This document shows, piece by piece, positions 42,482 to 53,314 of a DNA stretch of 64,000 bases. The notes under the pieces were generated by a model. It was not told where the DNA came from. It saw nothing but the letters and a program-made list of their open reading frames with translations, and did not search any database. Both the position numbers and the translations under genes were made by a program. Origin of the DNA: Asterias rubens (lineage: Eukaryota; Echinodermata; Asteroidea; Forcipulatida; Asteriidae); contig NC_047080.1 of NCBI RefSeq assembly GCF_902459465.1, positions 9,398,866 to 9,462,865 of the forward strand, in the 5' to 3' direction. Numbering within the stretch: the stretch's first letter is position 1; the number at the start of each line of letters is the position of its first letter.

Positions 42482-45400
42482 GCTGAGATGTCGGTTGGAA
42501 AAACCATGTTGAATAGGCTTGACTGTTTTTTTTTCTGATAAAATATAACAAGCTTTTGCAAACTGCTTAGTGCTTACCAACCAAAATGACCTTTGGTATT
42601 GCAAAAAAAAATAGTTAATGGCCTGACGTTTCAACCATAGCAGGGTCTTTCTCGATGGCTAAAGAAAGGTGTGTTTTTTTCTTCTCTGTGTTGTATTTCA
42701 AATACTTTCACTTTTGCAAAGTGTCATCCCTGCACCAATTTCTTTCACAGAGGTCCAAAAAAGAAAAAACTGTGTAAAGGATGGGAAATTATTTTGTGTG
42801 TAATTAATAATGAAAAAAATAAAACACCCGAAAATGGCTGACGGGAATTTTTCATTTAAGAAAAGGGCCATTAAAATTTTACTTGAAGAAACATTATTGT
42901 TTATCAAGGAAAGGCTGTGTCCTAATTTGTGGCTAAGGCAATTTCTGCAGCTGTGTCTAAGTGTGTTGCCAAGGGCCGCCTATACATCAAGACCTAATGA
43001 TGTGGTCACCAAGCAAGCCTCTTGTTTCGGAACAGCCAAATATTTAAGTGTTGATGGGGTGGGTTTTGACGTCAACTCACTGAAACCAAATACTTTACAT
43101 GTTGGTGTGACAGAGTGAAGATGTCCTCTTGGAACATTTTAATTTAGCCAGAGCAATTAGATAACTAAGAAAATGTATTGTTTTTACTTGATAAACAAAC
43201 GTGTGACAGTGAGTTTGTATATAAGGAACAGTGTGTATATTTTATGCCGAAAGATGTAGTGTTTTAAACTAAATAAAAAATAAGATTATTTTGTACAACC
43301 AATAAATGCATATATTGTGCGATGTTAAAATGAAGACAATTTGTTTTGTATCCATTGCTTGTGTTTTTAAAGTAACTGTTTTAAAGCTGTATTTTAATTA
43401 ATTTAGCTAGGGAGTAGGGAATACCACCGAAATGTTATTCTGTCACGATTTTTTATTTAACCCAAACCATTTTAAATTTCCATCTCGACTCAAGGTTGCT
43501 TTAAAAAAAATTGGTGGGAAATACGTAAATGTTCAAAATGTACTAACAACCAATGAAACTTTCATTATAAGCCTGTGTACTGGCTTATGGGGGGCAAGTT
43601 AGTATCAAGCGCATTCCTTTAAAAGAAATTGAGGCAGGTCTATTATAAAGAATTTTCAATAAACAAAATCAATGAAATTCTCATAACAAGCCCTTGACCA
43701 TTGGACCATCTAGGTCAGAAGTTGGTTTTTCGCATCAACTTGAGAGATGTACCATTTCCTTCTCAGGAAAAACTGTTCACCGTTTACTCGGAGTTGTTTT
43801 GTTCGATACATTTGTTTTGAAACCCGAGAATTGTTTGAGCTGTGTGGTCATGTTGTTTACTTGTACCACGTGGACAAGAACAAAAGATCAAGTCGTGACA
43901 GATTTGTAAACTTGCCCGGGTGGGAAAATTCTGAGGTCAAGTTGCGGTGAAACTTAAACCTAGTGTGAAAGTTAATCTTGTCACTGGACAACTCTGGCGT
44001 GGAATTGGTCATTTTCCAGTCAATCGTCCGGCCTATGAAGGACGTGTTTACTGAAGTTACACTAACCATGGAGGTAGACTCATTGTGTGTGCCTTCATGT
44101 ATATTGGGGCAATTCATTTGTAAATTTCGACATTGTGAGCAAGTCAAAAGAAATAACTGAAAATCCAAATTCAGTTAGGGGATGTGGGAGGAAAAATACT
44201 CAAACGAGGGAAAACCAGCTCCAATGGGCAATTAACAACATTTAAAAAAGAAGACAAAATACCCAGCTGGCCAAGATCGTAAATTTCATACATGATTCTA
44301 CGACAAAGTAAAAGTTATTAATTGTTTAAGCCAGGAAGCTGTTGAAAACTACTCATGTTGGAGACCTTTCATCTAAAATATCTGGCCGTTTACTTTGTTC
44401 ATCAGTGTTTAGATTAGTATTATTTATAGAGCCAACTTTTCTGAGTGGCACACATTACTTTCCCAGCATTTTCCCTTTTGCTTCAAATCGTCTAACCATG
44501 GATTGGAGGTAGGACGAAAGATAAAATTGATTTGTGGTGAACGATCATTCAGTATGTGACGAATAATAAATCAACGATCAGGGACTGGTTTGAATGAAAC
44601 TGATCTTCACAACAATACACGTCTTGCAATTCTGTCTATATAAACGAAGAGGTCACGAACAAACTTTTAAACAATCGGACACAAGTAGTTACAAGGTGGG
44701 TGTTATGAGAACTCCGAAGATCAAATTTCGTGTGCGCCTTTTGTTTAGGCTAAAACAACACGTCACCCAATCGACCTTACAACAAGATATTCTATTTCAC
44801 GACATACGAAATAAAACCTTTATTTGTTTATGTTAATGAGAAGTTGTGTCTTTAGCGGAGCTTAAAGCACCTGCTAGCGTTTCCGCTTAGGGAATCGAAG
44901 GCTGCTTTGCGCGGACAGATGACAAGAATCCTTCCGCTGTTTAATTCCTTATTTTTGTAACAGCTCCCGTCCTGATAGTTTAAAGGCACTGGCCAAGTTT
45001 GGTAATTGTCAAAGACAAGTAGACCTATTCTCATTTGGTATATCCCAACATAGGCATATGCATAAAATAACAAACCTGTGAAAAATTGAGCTCAATTGCT
45101 TGTCGAAGTTGCAAGAGAAAGTGAAAGAAAAACCACCCTTGTGTGTCTTTAGATGATGCATACAGCTGAAGTCTTTTATTATTTGAGTGAGAAATAACCT
45201 CTTTCTCAAAAACTACACGTCTTCAGAGCAGAGGGAGCCGTGGCTCACAATTTCGTTATATTCAACAGTTCCATTGCTCATTTCCGAGTAGGTTTTTATG
45301 CTAACAATTGTTTTGAGTAATTACCAATAGTGTCCATAGTGCCTTTAAAAACATCAACACATGTTGACGCGGTGTATATCGGATACTAGAAACTACAACT

Positions 45401-46646
45401 CTACACCCGCCGAGGTTTAGATATCGATTTTGTGTGGAAATAAGACATCAAAATAAACGCGGCATTTCGGTTGTCGGGAAACGGATTTCACAAAACCAAT
45501 ATTATTTGTTGCTCTGCTGATACAAATCACCGTTCGCGGAAGTACGTTTGCAGGAGGAGCGGCGATGCTGAAGGAAATCAGATGAATATTTTGATGAGAA
45601 ACACCGAACAGGGAAAAGCAAGAAACGAAACGACGTCGTAAGACAAGAGTGCGGAGTTTGGAGCATTTTGAACAGAGTTTACTGAACTCTAGTCATTAGG
45701 TACGGGAGGAGTGACTATGTTTGCTATGTACACATTGAGTGTTTGTTCCACTAATGTCGAGCACTTAACACTTTAGAAATCACGTACACATGAAACAACA
45801 CCTTATCATAATTAGTAAACAAACTCTCTGTCGCAAAGGATTAAGATACGGAAACAGCTCCACTCGTCAATAGAGCGCAAGGCTCTGTGTAACGAACCTC
45901 CATTGTTTCTTCAGGAAGGAATAAAGAAACGTCCAACAACTTTCGCTGCCGTCAAACCGCTGAAAACAATTTGATGGGCAATATTTCTCACACACCTGTG
46001 ATGCGGGTTAAATGAAATTGTAATCATCATTTGAACGCAAACCGCTTGCTAAGATCATCACACGTTCAACTGATAAAGTTATAAAGGTCAGTATTACATT
46101 ATTTCAAATCTTTAACATAGAGGCTAGAAAACAGTTGACTGGATATCAAACTGTAGTTTTCACAAATCAATGCAGTTTAATTTTCTCCAATCAAATCACT
46201 TGAGAATAAAAAACGTTGTTCAATATGTCGCGATGTGACAATGGAAACTTGATGCGAAAATCAGGCCTTGATTTTTGTGCTTGATGGGCACAGATATTTT
46301 TCTCTTGCAAGAGGCACTTCTATTGGTGTCAATTTGCATTGTAACTCAATGCTCTGTGGGTGTCGTGTGTTATGTTGAGGCATCGAAACAGTAGATTTAT
46401 TAATATAGTTGGGATCTTGTAACATCTCACTTTTGATTGTTTCGTCAGCCTTTAGAACAACAATTTAATAGCCCAATATTTTGCAAAGAAGGAACAACTA
46501 ATTGGCGCATTATCTGCCACATCTGTATTTTAATTTTTAAAAAGCCTACGTTGTTTCGAATCAGCGACAACTATTGGTAAAAAAAAATTCTTTTTTGTTT
46601 TTCAATTTTATTTGAAGATCTCCACAATATAGAAGGATCTGAAAGA
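42482..46646. other. FAM221A 3' UTR and intergenic DNA
   Basis: AT-rich. AATAAA sites lie near 43271 and 43301. An F copy is at 44980-45348. The ORFs on both strands near 43690-44170 overlap each other and lack splice or codon support. A 5' UTR exon of the next gene may lie near 45600-45700 (ends AGTCATTAG then GTACGG), which is speculative. Confidence 0.45.
44980..45348. mobile_element. Repeat family F, full copy
   Basis: Starts TTAAAGGCACTGGCCAAGTT and ends GTGTCCATAGTGCCTTTAA, with AACAAACCTGTGAAAAATTG and GAGGGAGCCGTGGCTCACAA inside. Confidence 0.7.
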
Positions 46647-47789
46647 ATGTCTGCCGTGGCCAAATCAGAAGCTCTTATTTACAAGGACGCCAGGCAGTAC
46701 TGCCAGCGTAGACACCAGAAAACAATGGGGAAATGCGCTCGGGAAGAACGGCAGAACGACGCCCTGTTAAGCCGCCAACTTCGGCATATCCATAAATCCA
46801 AATCTTACCGAGAAAGAGAGCTCGACCGTGAGCAGGAGAAGTGCTTGACGGACCTAGTGACGATATTTGACCGCCAGTGTCAGATTGCGACTACGCGACT
46901 TGCCCGGAGATTGAAAGACGCACTCGGTGACGCGGATGGGTTGTGGGGCGGCGAAAAGACCGAGAGTGGTGAAAGCTCCCGGACAAGCAGGAAGCTCTTC
47001 AAAAAAGGTAACAACAAACAGCTTGCTAAACCCTCCAATGGGTTCATCTTGAATTCGTGGGACAAGCATCGAAGTTTTCCTGCATCACGCGGAGGAAAAG
47101 GATCTCCCTCTCAGAAAAACAACCGTCATTTACCGTCGACATCGTTGAATGACTTAATAACCAGCCGATCAAACTTCCTAAGACGTGATAACTTTTCAAG
47201 TTCGGACTCGTCACCAAGAATGTGGCAGCGGATCCCGCCATCCGTACAGCCCACAACCCCCACGCCAAGTCTCAACCAACAACATGTATTCCAGAACCAA
47301 ATCGGACTTCGGGAGTCAGCAGGGCTAAATAACTCCAGCCGGGGGGTCAGCAAAAGGAGGAGACCGACTCGACCCAAAACGGCTCCACCTACAGCAGGTT
47401 TAAGCCACGAGGCGACTAGGCGATGGAACGAGCTTGCCTCTCCGATAAGATGCCCACAGCATTCTAAAGATACCTCATCTCAAGCATTGCCAAAAGCTAG
47501 AAGCCTACGATGTCTACGTGAGGAATGCACCAAGACCGAGAAACACATCCTAGACGCGCCGGAGGATGTGTGTTTCCGACGGCAGTACTTAGCCTGCGCC
47601 ATGTCCCGTAAGCTACCGGTGAGCGGCTTGAAGAGTGGCAGTTTCGCCCAACAAGATGAGGTCAGAAAGAAGATGGACGGAAGAAGGAGATGTATGGAAG
47701 AACTCAGAATGAACAATAGACAGCGATCTAAGTCTGCCCCTGCTGGTGTTGTGCGCATGCCTGGCAAAGAATTGCAAGCCAAATGTTGA
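46647..47789 (+). CDS. Unrecognised basic 380-aa protein, single coding exon
   Basis: An uninterrupted 380-codon frame with GC content and codon use clearly richer than the flanks. The start MSAVAKSEALIYKDARQYCQ follows a likely 3' splice site (pyrimidine tract ending TTTATTTGAAG just upstream of about 46616), so a 5' UTR intron is probable. Residues about 1-95 are charged and helical (RELDREQEKCLTDLVTIFDR). The middle is Ser/Asn/Pro-rich and probably disordered. Two similar motifs, RPKTAPPTAG (about residue 243) and RQRSKSAPAG (about 363), are of the basic-(T/S)AP type I associate with ciliary and centrosomal proteins. No membrane segment or known domain is seen, so no function is assigned. 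It sits 4.2 kb downstream of FAM221A on the same strand. Confidence 0.8.
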   Translation: MSAVAKSEALIYKDARQYCQRRHQKTMGKCAREERQNDALLSRQLRHIHKSKSYRERELDREQEKCLTDLVTIFDRQCQIATTRLARRLKDALGDADGLWGGEKTESGESSRTSRKLFKKGNNKQLAKPSNGFILNSWDKHRSFPASRGGKGSPSQKNNRHLPSTSLNDLITSRSNFLRRDNFSSSDSSPRMWQRIPPSVQPTTPTPSLNQQHVFQNQIGLRESAGLNNSSRGVSKRRRPTRPKTAPPTAGLSHEATRRWNELASPIRCPQHSKDTSSQALPKARSLRCLREECTKTEKHILDAPEDVCFRRQYLACAMSRKLPVSGLKSGSFAQQDEVRKKMDGRRRCMEELRMNNRQRSKSAPAGVVRMPGKELQAKC

Positions 47790-47996
47790 AAGCCGTTTGA
47801 CATGTACGTTTTAGGATAAGAAAATATGCCTTATATTTGGTAGATTGTTGACAAATTTTAACTTGTAGAATTATTGGAGTCAGTTCTTTTACGGTAATGT
47901 TCATTCACCCAGCTGAGTCTCGATTAAAACCTTCCAAAACGTGCTAATATAATTCTCATAAATTGCACGTATTGCGTATACCCAAACAGACAGTCC

Positions 47997-48100
47997 CAGG
48001 GGTGCGTTCCACTCGCGCAAACGACTCGCAACTGTTCGCGCAAACGTTTTTTTATCGTTTGAACTGTTGGCAACGTTTGCGCGAGTGGAACGCACCCCTG
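47997..48100. mobile_element. MITE, family B, short 104-bp copy
   Basis: Inverted ends CAGGGGTGCGTTCCACTCGC and GCGAGTGGAACGCACCCCTG are exact inverses. The interior is reduced to a fraction of the full copy that follows immediately. Confidence 0.8.
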
Positions 48101-48540
48101 GGGTGCGTTCCACTCGCGCAAACGACTCGCAACTGTTCGCGCAAACGTTTTTTTATCGTTTGAACGATTGGTGCGTATACGCGATGTCAACATGGCGGCG
48201 CCCTGAAATGAAGATGGCGCGCACCATACGTAGGTTTTTTTTTAACTTCGTTTTTGCTGCAATAGTCCTCTTTTTGACATCATTACATCAACTAATTAAC
48301 TTTGTTATTCCAAATCTGCATTATCATCCACCGAAAATACAATGTAATTATGTTTGTGACAAAGAAATAATACCGTATGCTTGTCCGCCATTTTAAAAAT
48401 CACTCGCCAACACCTCCGAAGTATGTTCGCCTAAAGTTGCCAACGTTCGCCAACGGTGGCGGCGAACAACTCGTTCCACTTGAAATTGTTGGCGAACGTG
48501 CGCAACTGTTGGCAACGTTTGCGCGAGTGGAACGCACCCC
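48100..48540. mobile_element. MITE, family B, full-length copy
   Basis: 441 bp with the same termini (GGGGTGCGTTCCACTCGCGC and its inverse). The interior matches 6009-6400 nearly base for base. It abuts the short copy, sharing its terminal G. Confidence 0.8.
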
Positions 48541-48987
48541 TGGCAAACCTCTGTATTAACCAGAAAAACAGTCTGGTACCCTTATATCTGGGGAGGTAAA
48601 GTATTTGGCTTGGAGCAGGGATCCTGACCACAAGATGGCCACTCCACAAACATGGGCCCGCGCAGCCGCGCTTTCACCACGTGGACACTATTTACACGAA
48701 CACGAACTTGTTCATTAGGTTACTGCAATGCCGTGGAACTAACTCTATAGGAACATTATACACCCACAGAACGAAATAAACATTGTGTGCTAACGGCTGA
48801 ATCTGTGGATTTTTCGGCATAGATAACAACTATTACATGTACAGTACATACCTTTACTAAACCTGCCATGATCCTTCCCTCTTGCAAGTTACGGTTTGGG
48901 TCTTCCTTTTCGTCACGCATGAATGCCGAAAGCATGCCGAAAACGAGGCAAGTTCCCACTGTTACTTCTATGCTTTGCATTATATTA

Positions 48988-49173
48988 TGGGTGTGTTCGT
49001 TTAGCTTCCCTGATGGGTCATCCTCTCGTGGTGACGGCATGCACCTCAGGTCACCCCAAGTGACTCACTCCACAAGCAGGGCACTGGGGCTGACCCGGGT
49101 GAGCCCCGTCAAAGCTATTCGAACGAACGGGGCAGACCGGGGTCGACCTAGGGAAGCTAAACGAACGCACCCA
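48988..49173. mobile_element. MITE, family A, copy 2
   Basis: About 186 bp. Left end TGGGTGTGTTCGTTTAGCTT, right end read inversely TGGGTGCGTTCGTTTAGCTT. TTA lies on both sides. The interior shares GGGCACTGGGGCTGACCCGG-like sequence with copy 1 at 1254-1496 in inverted order. Confidence 0.7.
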
Positions 49174-50801
49174 TTAAAGACAACCTCAAACTCAATTGTT
49201 GTTGTTTTCACTACGCACTTTCCCATTACATTGCTTCTGTGCAGTTCATAAAATGGCGACAGACAAAACAGGTGTTCGGTTGAATCACGCGCTTTGTGTT
49301 ACGACTCAATTTGATTGGCTGATTGTCCTTGTGGGCGGAGCTAGGAAATCTGGGTCACCGTTTTGGTCCTTGCTCTATGATTTGCGTGGATTCCAGCTGT
49401 AGCATTTTAAAACAGTTTTATGCAAATCTTTCCTGCATGTTCTGAGGTTGCTTTGTTTTGTAGAATTTAGTAGAATTTAGTAGAATTCCGAAAAGTGATC
49501 CTTTCGTAAGAATAGTAATATTTTTAACTTCATTGGCCTCAGCGCTGTACCTATAGGGTTACATTATGCATCTATGCATTATGATAGGTTGCACATAGGG
49601 ATATAAGCACTTTTTGCCAAAATTCCGTTTGCCTTCAATTAAATAAGTGCATTTTCAGTGCATTATAATCTTAATGTTAACTTACTGTTTTTGAATTAAG
49701 TTAGTAAAAACCAATACACTGTCTGCTGTTAATTTACAAATGTTCAAAGACCCAAATTATAATTATCACAATAGCGTAACAATGTCAAATATTTCAAATG
49801 GGGCACGGGGGAGGGGGGGGGGGAGCATCCCGTACCAATGACGCCCTTATAAACAGATAGACACAGAAGTGTTACTTTGAAACATTTAATCAACCACAAA
49901 ACACATTGGCAATAATTATTTGTTCTGCCTTTGTTGATCATTGTACTTTCTCAAAACTTCATATTGCAGAGTCAAACATTTTGTGTCCCTTTTCAGGAGG
50001 ATGGCACCTACAGGGCTTTCTAGTGTAAATATATAGGAAGCAAAAACAGCAGGTAAACATTGTGACAAAAACGTTAATAAATGCTTAGAAATTGCTTATA
50101 AATGGTTTGACTTCTATTCGTATTTTGTGAATTGGAAGCATATAGCAGCAGCAGTCTGTTCTTTGGCAAAATTTCTGATAAAATATTAATAAAAGTGACA
50201 CATAAATTAATTATAACAGTTTACCTTAAAAAAGTACAAGGGTTATAAACAACTTCTTAACAGGGTTGAATTTTTTTTTTTTTTAAATTGCACACACACA
50301 GTACTTGGCATCCAAAATAACAAACAATAAATACTACAAAATAGGGGTTGTCGTATATGTAAATATACTAAATAGCAACAAAAATACTACTAATATACTT
50401 GAATAATCTTTGGCACAGAATTATATTCATTTTAGAAAAATTAACAGCAAATAAAAATTTACATAAAGCAATTATGTGGATGGACAATGCCACAAATCCG
50501 TTTACAAATTATGCATAGTACACACTCCGACCTGATCTCTATTTATCAGTTCAATCAAACTAGACTTGTTAAAAATTCCACACACTTCTATCTACATAAA
50601 TACATATAATTGTAAATACTTATATTTGTATTGAACTATATTTTGAGATTCACATCTGGAAGTTTTGATTTAAGATCTAAACATCTTTATCTTTGGTAGT
50701 TAAATTTAAAGTGATTGCAGAGGATTTCAAGTGATGCAAAATATACTGCTGTTTATTTGCCTGATCCCTGTATAGAAAATAACATAAATCAGTACTGATT
50801 T

Positions 50802-50951
50802 TCATGTGACAAAAATGTTATACTTATATTTTCCCTTCTCCTTCTTGGTGATTTGCTGAAGTTTGGCTTTAGGATTCAGCTTCTGGCTCTGTTTGATGTT
50901 TAAGGATTTGGGTACTTTAATTTTGTAACACAAAACACAATGTCCACAGAT
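50802..50951 (-). other. Possible orphan coding exon
   Basis: An open minus-strand frame of 49 codons ends at TGA (50802-50804). It encodes VPKSLNIKQSQKLNPKAKLQ and then QITKKEKGKYKYNIFVT, preceded by a Cys-x-x-Cys-like HCVLC. Local composition is less AT-rich than its surroundings. A weak acceptor AG is at 50915-50916. No partner exon was found; it may be the last exon of a gene or chance. Confidence 0.2.
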
Positions 50952-51239
50952 TTACATTAAACTTACACCATTTGAAGATAATGATAGTAGAAAGCATACC
51001 TTAAAATATTAGTTGCTGAGGTGCTGTAGTTTTTGAAAAATGTGTATAACAATGTCATGAAAGTACGTTTTTACATGCTAAAATCATTTTCGTCTCATGA
51101 TCACTGAGACGAAAATTATTTTCATACTAACTTTAGAGGGAGCCCTTTTCTCACAATGTTTTATACTATAACAGCTATCCAATATTCTTTATCCCCGATG
51201 CAAATTTAACATCTCTTATATCGTTGAGGTACCCGCTGC

Positions 51240-51440
51240 CAAAACATAGGTTTCGAACTGCCTCTAGATATCGGGCAACTTGGTAAGACAATTCTCTAGA
51301 ATTGCAAGGGTCGTGGGTTCGAATCCCACCCGAGTAAACAGGCCTGTGATATTTTTGTCACAGGACTCGGGAAAGTACTGAGTATACAGTGCTAACACAC
51401 ATCGGTGTATGGGTACACAAACAAAAAATATTCTTTATCC
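51240..51440 (+). mobile_element. tRNA-derived SINE, family S5
   Basis: B box GTGGGTTCGAATCCCACCC, then a tail with GGAAAGTACTGAGTATACAG and CACATCGGTGTATGGGT. A direct repeat of TTCTTTATCCCCGATGCAAA lies on either side (about 51187 and 51431) and may be part of the family or a long target duplication. Confidence 0.65.
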
Positions 51441-51892
51441 CCGATGCAAATTTAACATCTCTAATATCCAATGCTCGCAAAATACTTAGTGTAAGAATAA
51501 ATACATGCACAGTCACCACAAATTAAAAGTTGAGTATACATTTTGTGATATAGGTACATTCACTATAGTAATAGATAAAACTCTATCATACTATCAATAC
51601 ATACAGGTTATAAATAGTATATATTTAAATACATGCATGTGATGTTATTGGGTAAAAATACAAGATAACTAAAATAATATCTGACCCAGAAACATGGCAA
51701 GATGGAAGCCCTTCTTGGCAATAGGTTTCAGTGGTTATAATAGAGTTAAAATAATCGGCTGCACACACGACAAACTATATCCATGATACCTATTAATGTC
51801 ATGTTATATAAATACATAAAATCCACGCTTGATTTGTTCACTATTCTGTTAAAATTAGATACATTTGATGTTGAATTCCAGCTGTTCAAGAG

Positions 51893-52283
51893 TTAAAGGC
51901 ACTGGACACGCTTGGTAATTAATCAAAATATAAAGTAGCATAACAACTTATTTGGTACTGAGCAACTAAGGGCCGTTGATAGTATAAAACAATGTGAGAA
52001 ACGACTCCATCCCTCTAAAGTTATAGTTTTTGAGAAAGAGGTAGTTCCTCACTAAAATATTATTTGAATCTGAGAGAGACGTCAGGCCAGAAGCTTTTCT
52101 TAGACATCTGAAAGCACAAATATATTTCTGCAACAACAGTGTTTTTCTGTCATTATTTTCTTGCAACTTTGATAACCGATTGTGCCCAATTTTTTTTTAC
52201 AGCTTTGTTTCTTTATGCATGTGTTGGGATACACCAAGTGAGAATGGTCTTTGCCAATTACCAAACACGCCCAGTGCCTTTAA
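51893..52283. mobile_element. Repeat family F, full copy
   Basis: Starts TTAAAGGCACTGGACACGCT and ends CACGCCCAGTGCCTTTAA. Contains GATAGTATAAAACAATGTGA and TTTGTTTCTTTATGCATG. Confidence 0.7.
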
Positions 52284-52799
52284 TGAACTTGTGGCTTGAT
52301 TACATGATGATATACCAAGCCTGTGACAATTTCATAGAGCTGCTTAAGCTCAAAAACTCTTGGAATATATACCACCTTTGAACTACACTTCTTCCAATAA
52401 TAAATCTATCACCACAACGTCAATTTAACAATTCTAATTCATTTCTCCATTCATTTTGCTATGCAAAGTGTCGACAGATCTTTCTAATTTCTTTACAGAA
52501 CCGTAACCAAATTGCATAGTAAATTTCCATTATAGGTAATTTGTGTGACCTATTTTTGACCACCTTTGTCTAAAAAGTTTCTCAGGGATATTAAAATGGG
52601 AGAAAGTTAAGATGGAGGTTTCTTTTGGAGAAGTTACTAAATAAAGTGACATGCGAGTGCCAAGAATATTTGTGTGGATATTTGATTCCTCTAATGAACA
52701 AAAATGTTAATGTTTTACTGTATATATTCAAGAAAAAAACAGGTATATATATAGAGTGCATCTGACCTTATGATGAACCACTTCTAAATCTGTTTAAAA

Positions 52800-53310
52800 T
52801 ATCAGCCTCAACCTCATTATACTTCTAAACCTCAATCTCCCCCCCCCCCTTTTTTACCCCAACCTTCTGAACGATCCCCTTATTGCCCAAGAACCCTTTT
52901 AGCCTTTTAAAATCTGAATCATACGACCCTATTCCTCAAGATACCCTCAAACCCCAAACCTCAAAAATACCCTGTTATCTCCAACCCCAAACCCTTACCC
53001 TGTAGTACATCTCATCCATCTGCCAAACCCCCTTTATTGCCTCACCCCTCTTAGCCTTTTTGAACCCAACCCTAACCCTCTCAAGCTACTCAATCCCAAA
53101 CCTCAAAATACCCTCACATCCCTAAACCCAACCCCCAAAAGTTACCCTATACACCTTTATTGCCCCACCCCCACCAGAACCCGTCTAGCCTTTTTGAATC
53201 TTAATCTTAACCCTCTCAAGCTACCCTCATCCAAAACCTCAAAATACCCTCCTACCCAAAACCTCAAAATACCCTACGATCCTATCCCACAACCCAAAAT
53301 CTTACCCTCA
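52800..53310. repeat. C-rich, G-poor tract with loose CCTCAAAATACCCT repeats
   Basis: About 500 bp with strong strand asymmetry, built from loose repeats such as AAACCTCAAAATACCCTC and AACCCTAACCCTCTCAAGC. It lies immediately downstream of the stomatin stop codon, so in the minus-strand transcript it is G/T-rich. Confidence 0.6.
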
Positions 53311-53314
53311 AACC

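Larger units (their letters stand above)
49174..53314. other. Intergenic DNA downstream of stomatin
   Basis: Mostly AT-rich, probably including the stomatin 3' UTR. Contains a SINE (51240-51440), an F copy (51893-52283), a possible lone exon (50802-50951) and a C-rich tract (52800-53310). No complete gene seen. Confidence 0.45.

Noticed and set aside
43690-44170. Overlapping 60-103-aa frames on both strands
   Set aside because: The frames overlap on opposite strands without splice sites, Kozak context or recognisable domains.
47901-48396. Frames with repeating VERTPGVRSTRAN peptide
   Set aside because: Encoded by the inverted ends of the family B MITEs.
53060-53110. Interstitial telomere repeat (AACCCTAACCCTC)
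   Set aside because: Only about two units, inside a longer degenerate C-rich array of different units.
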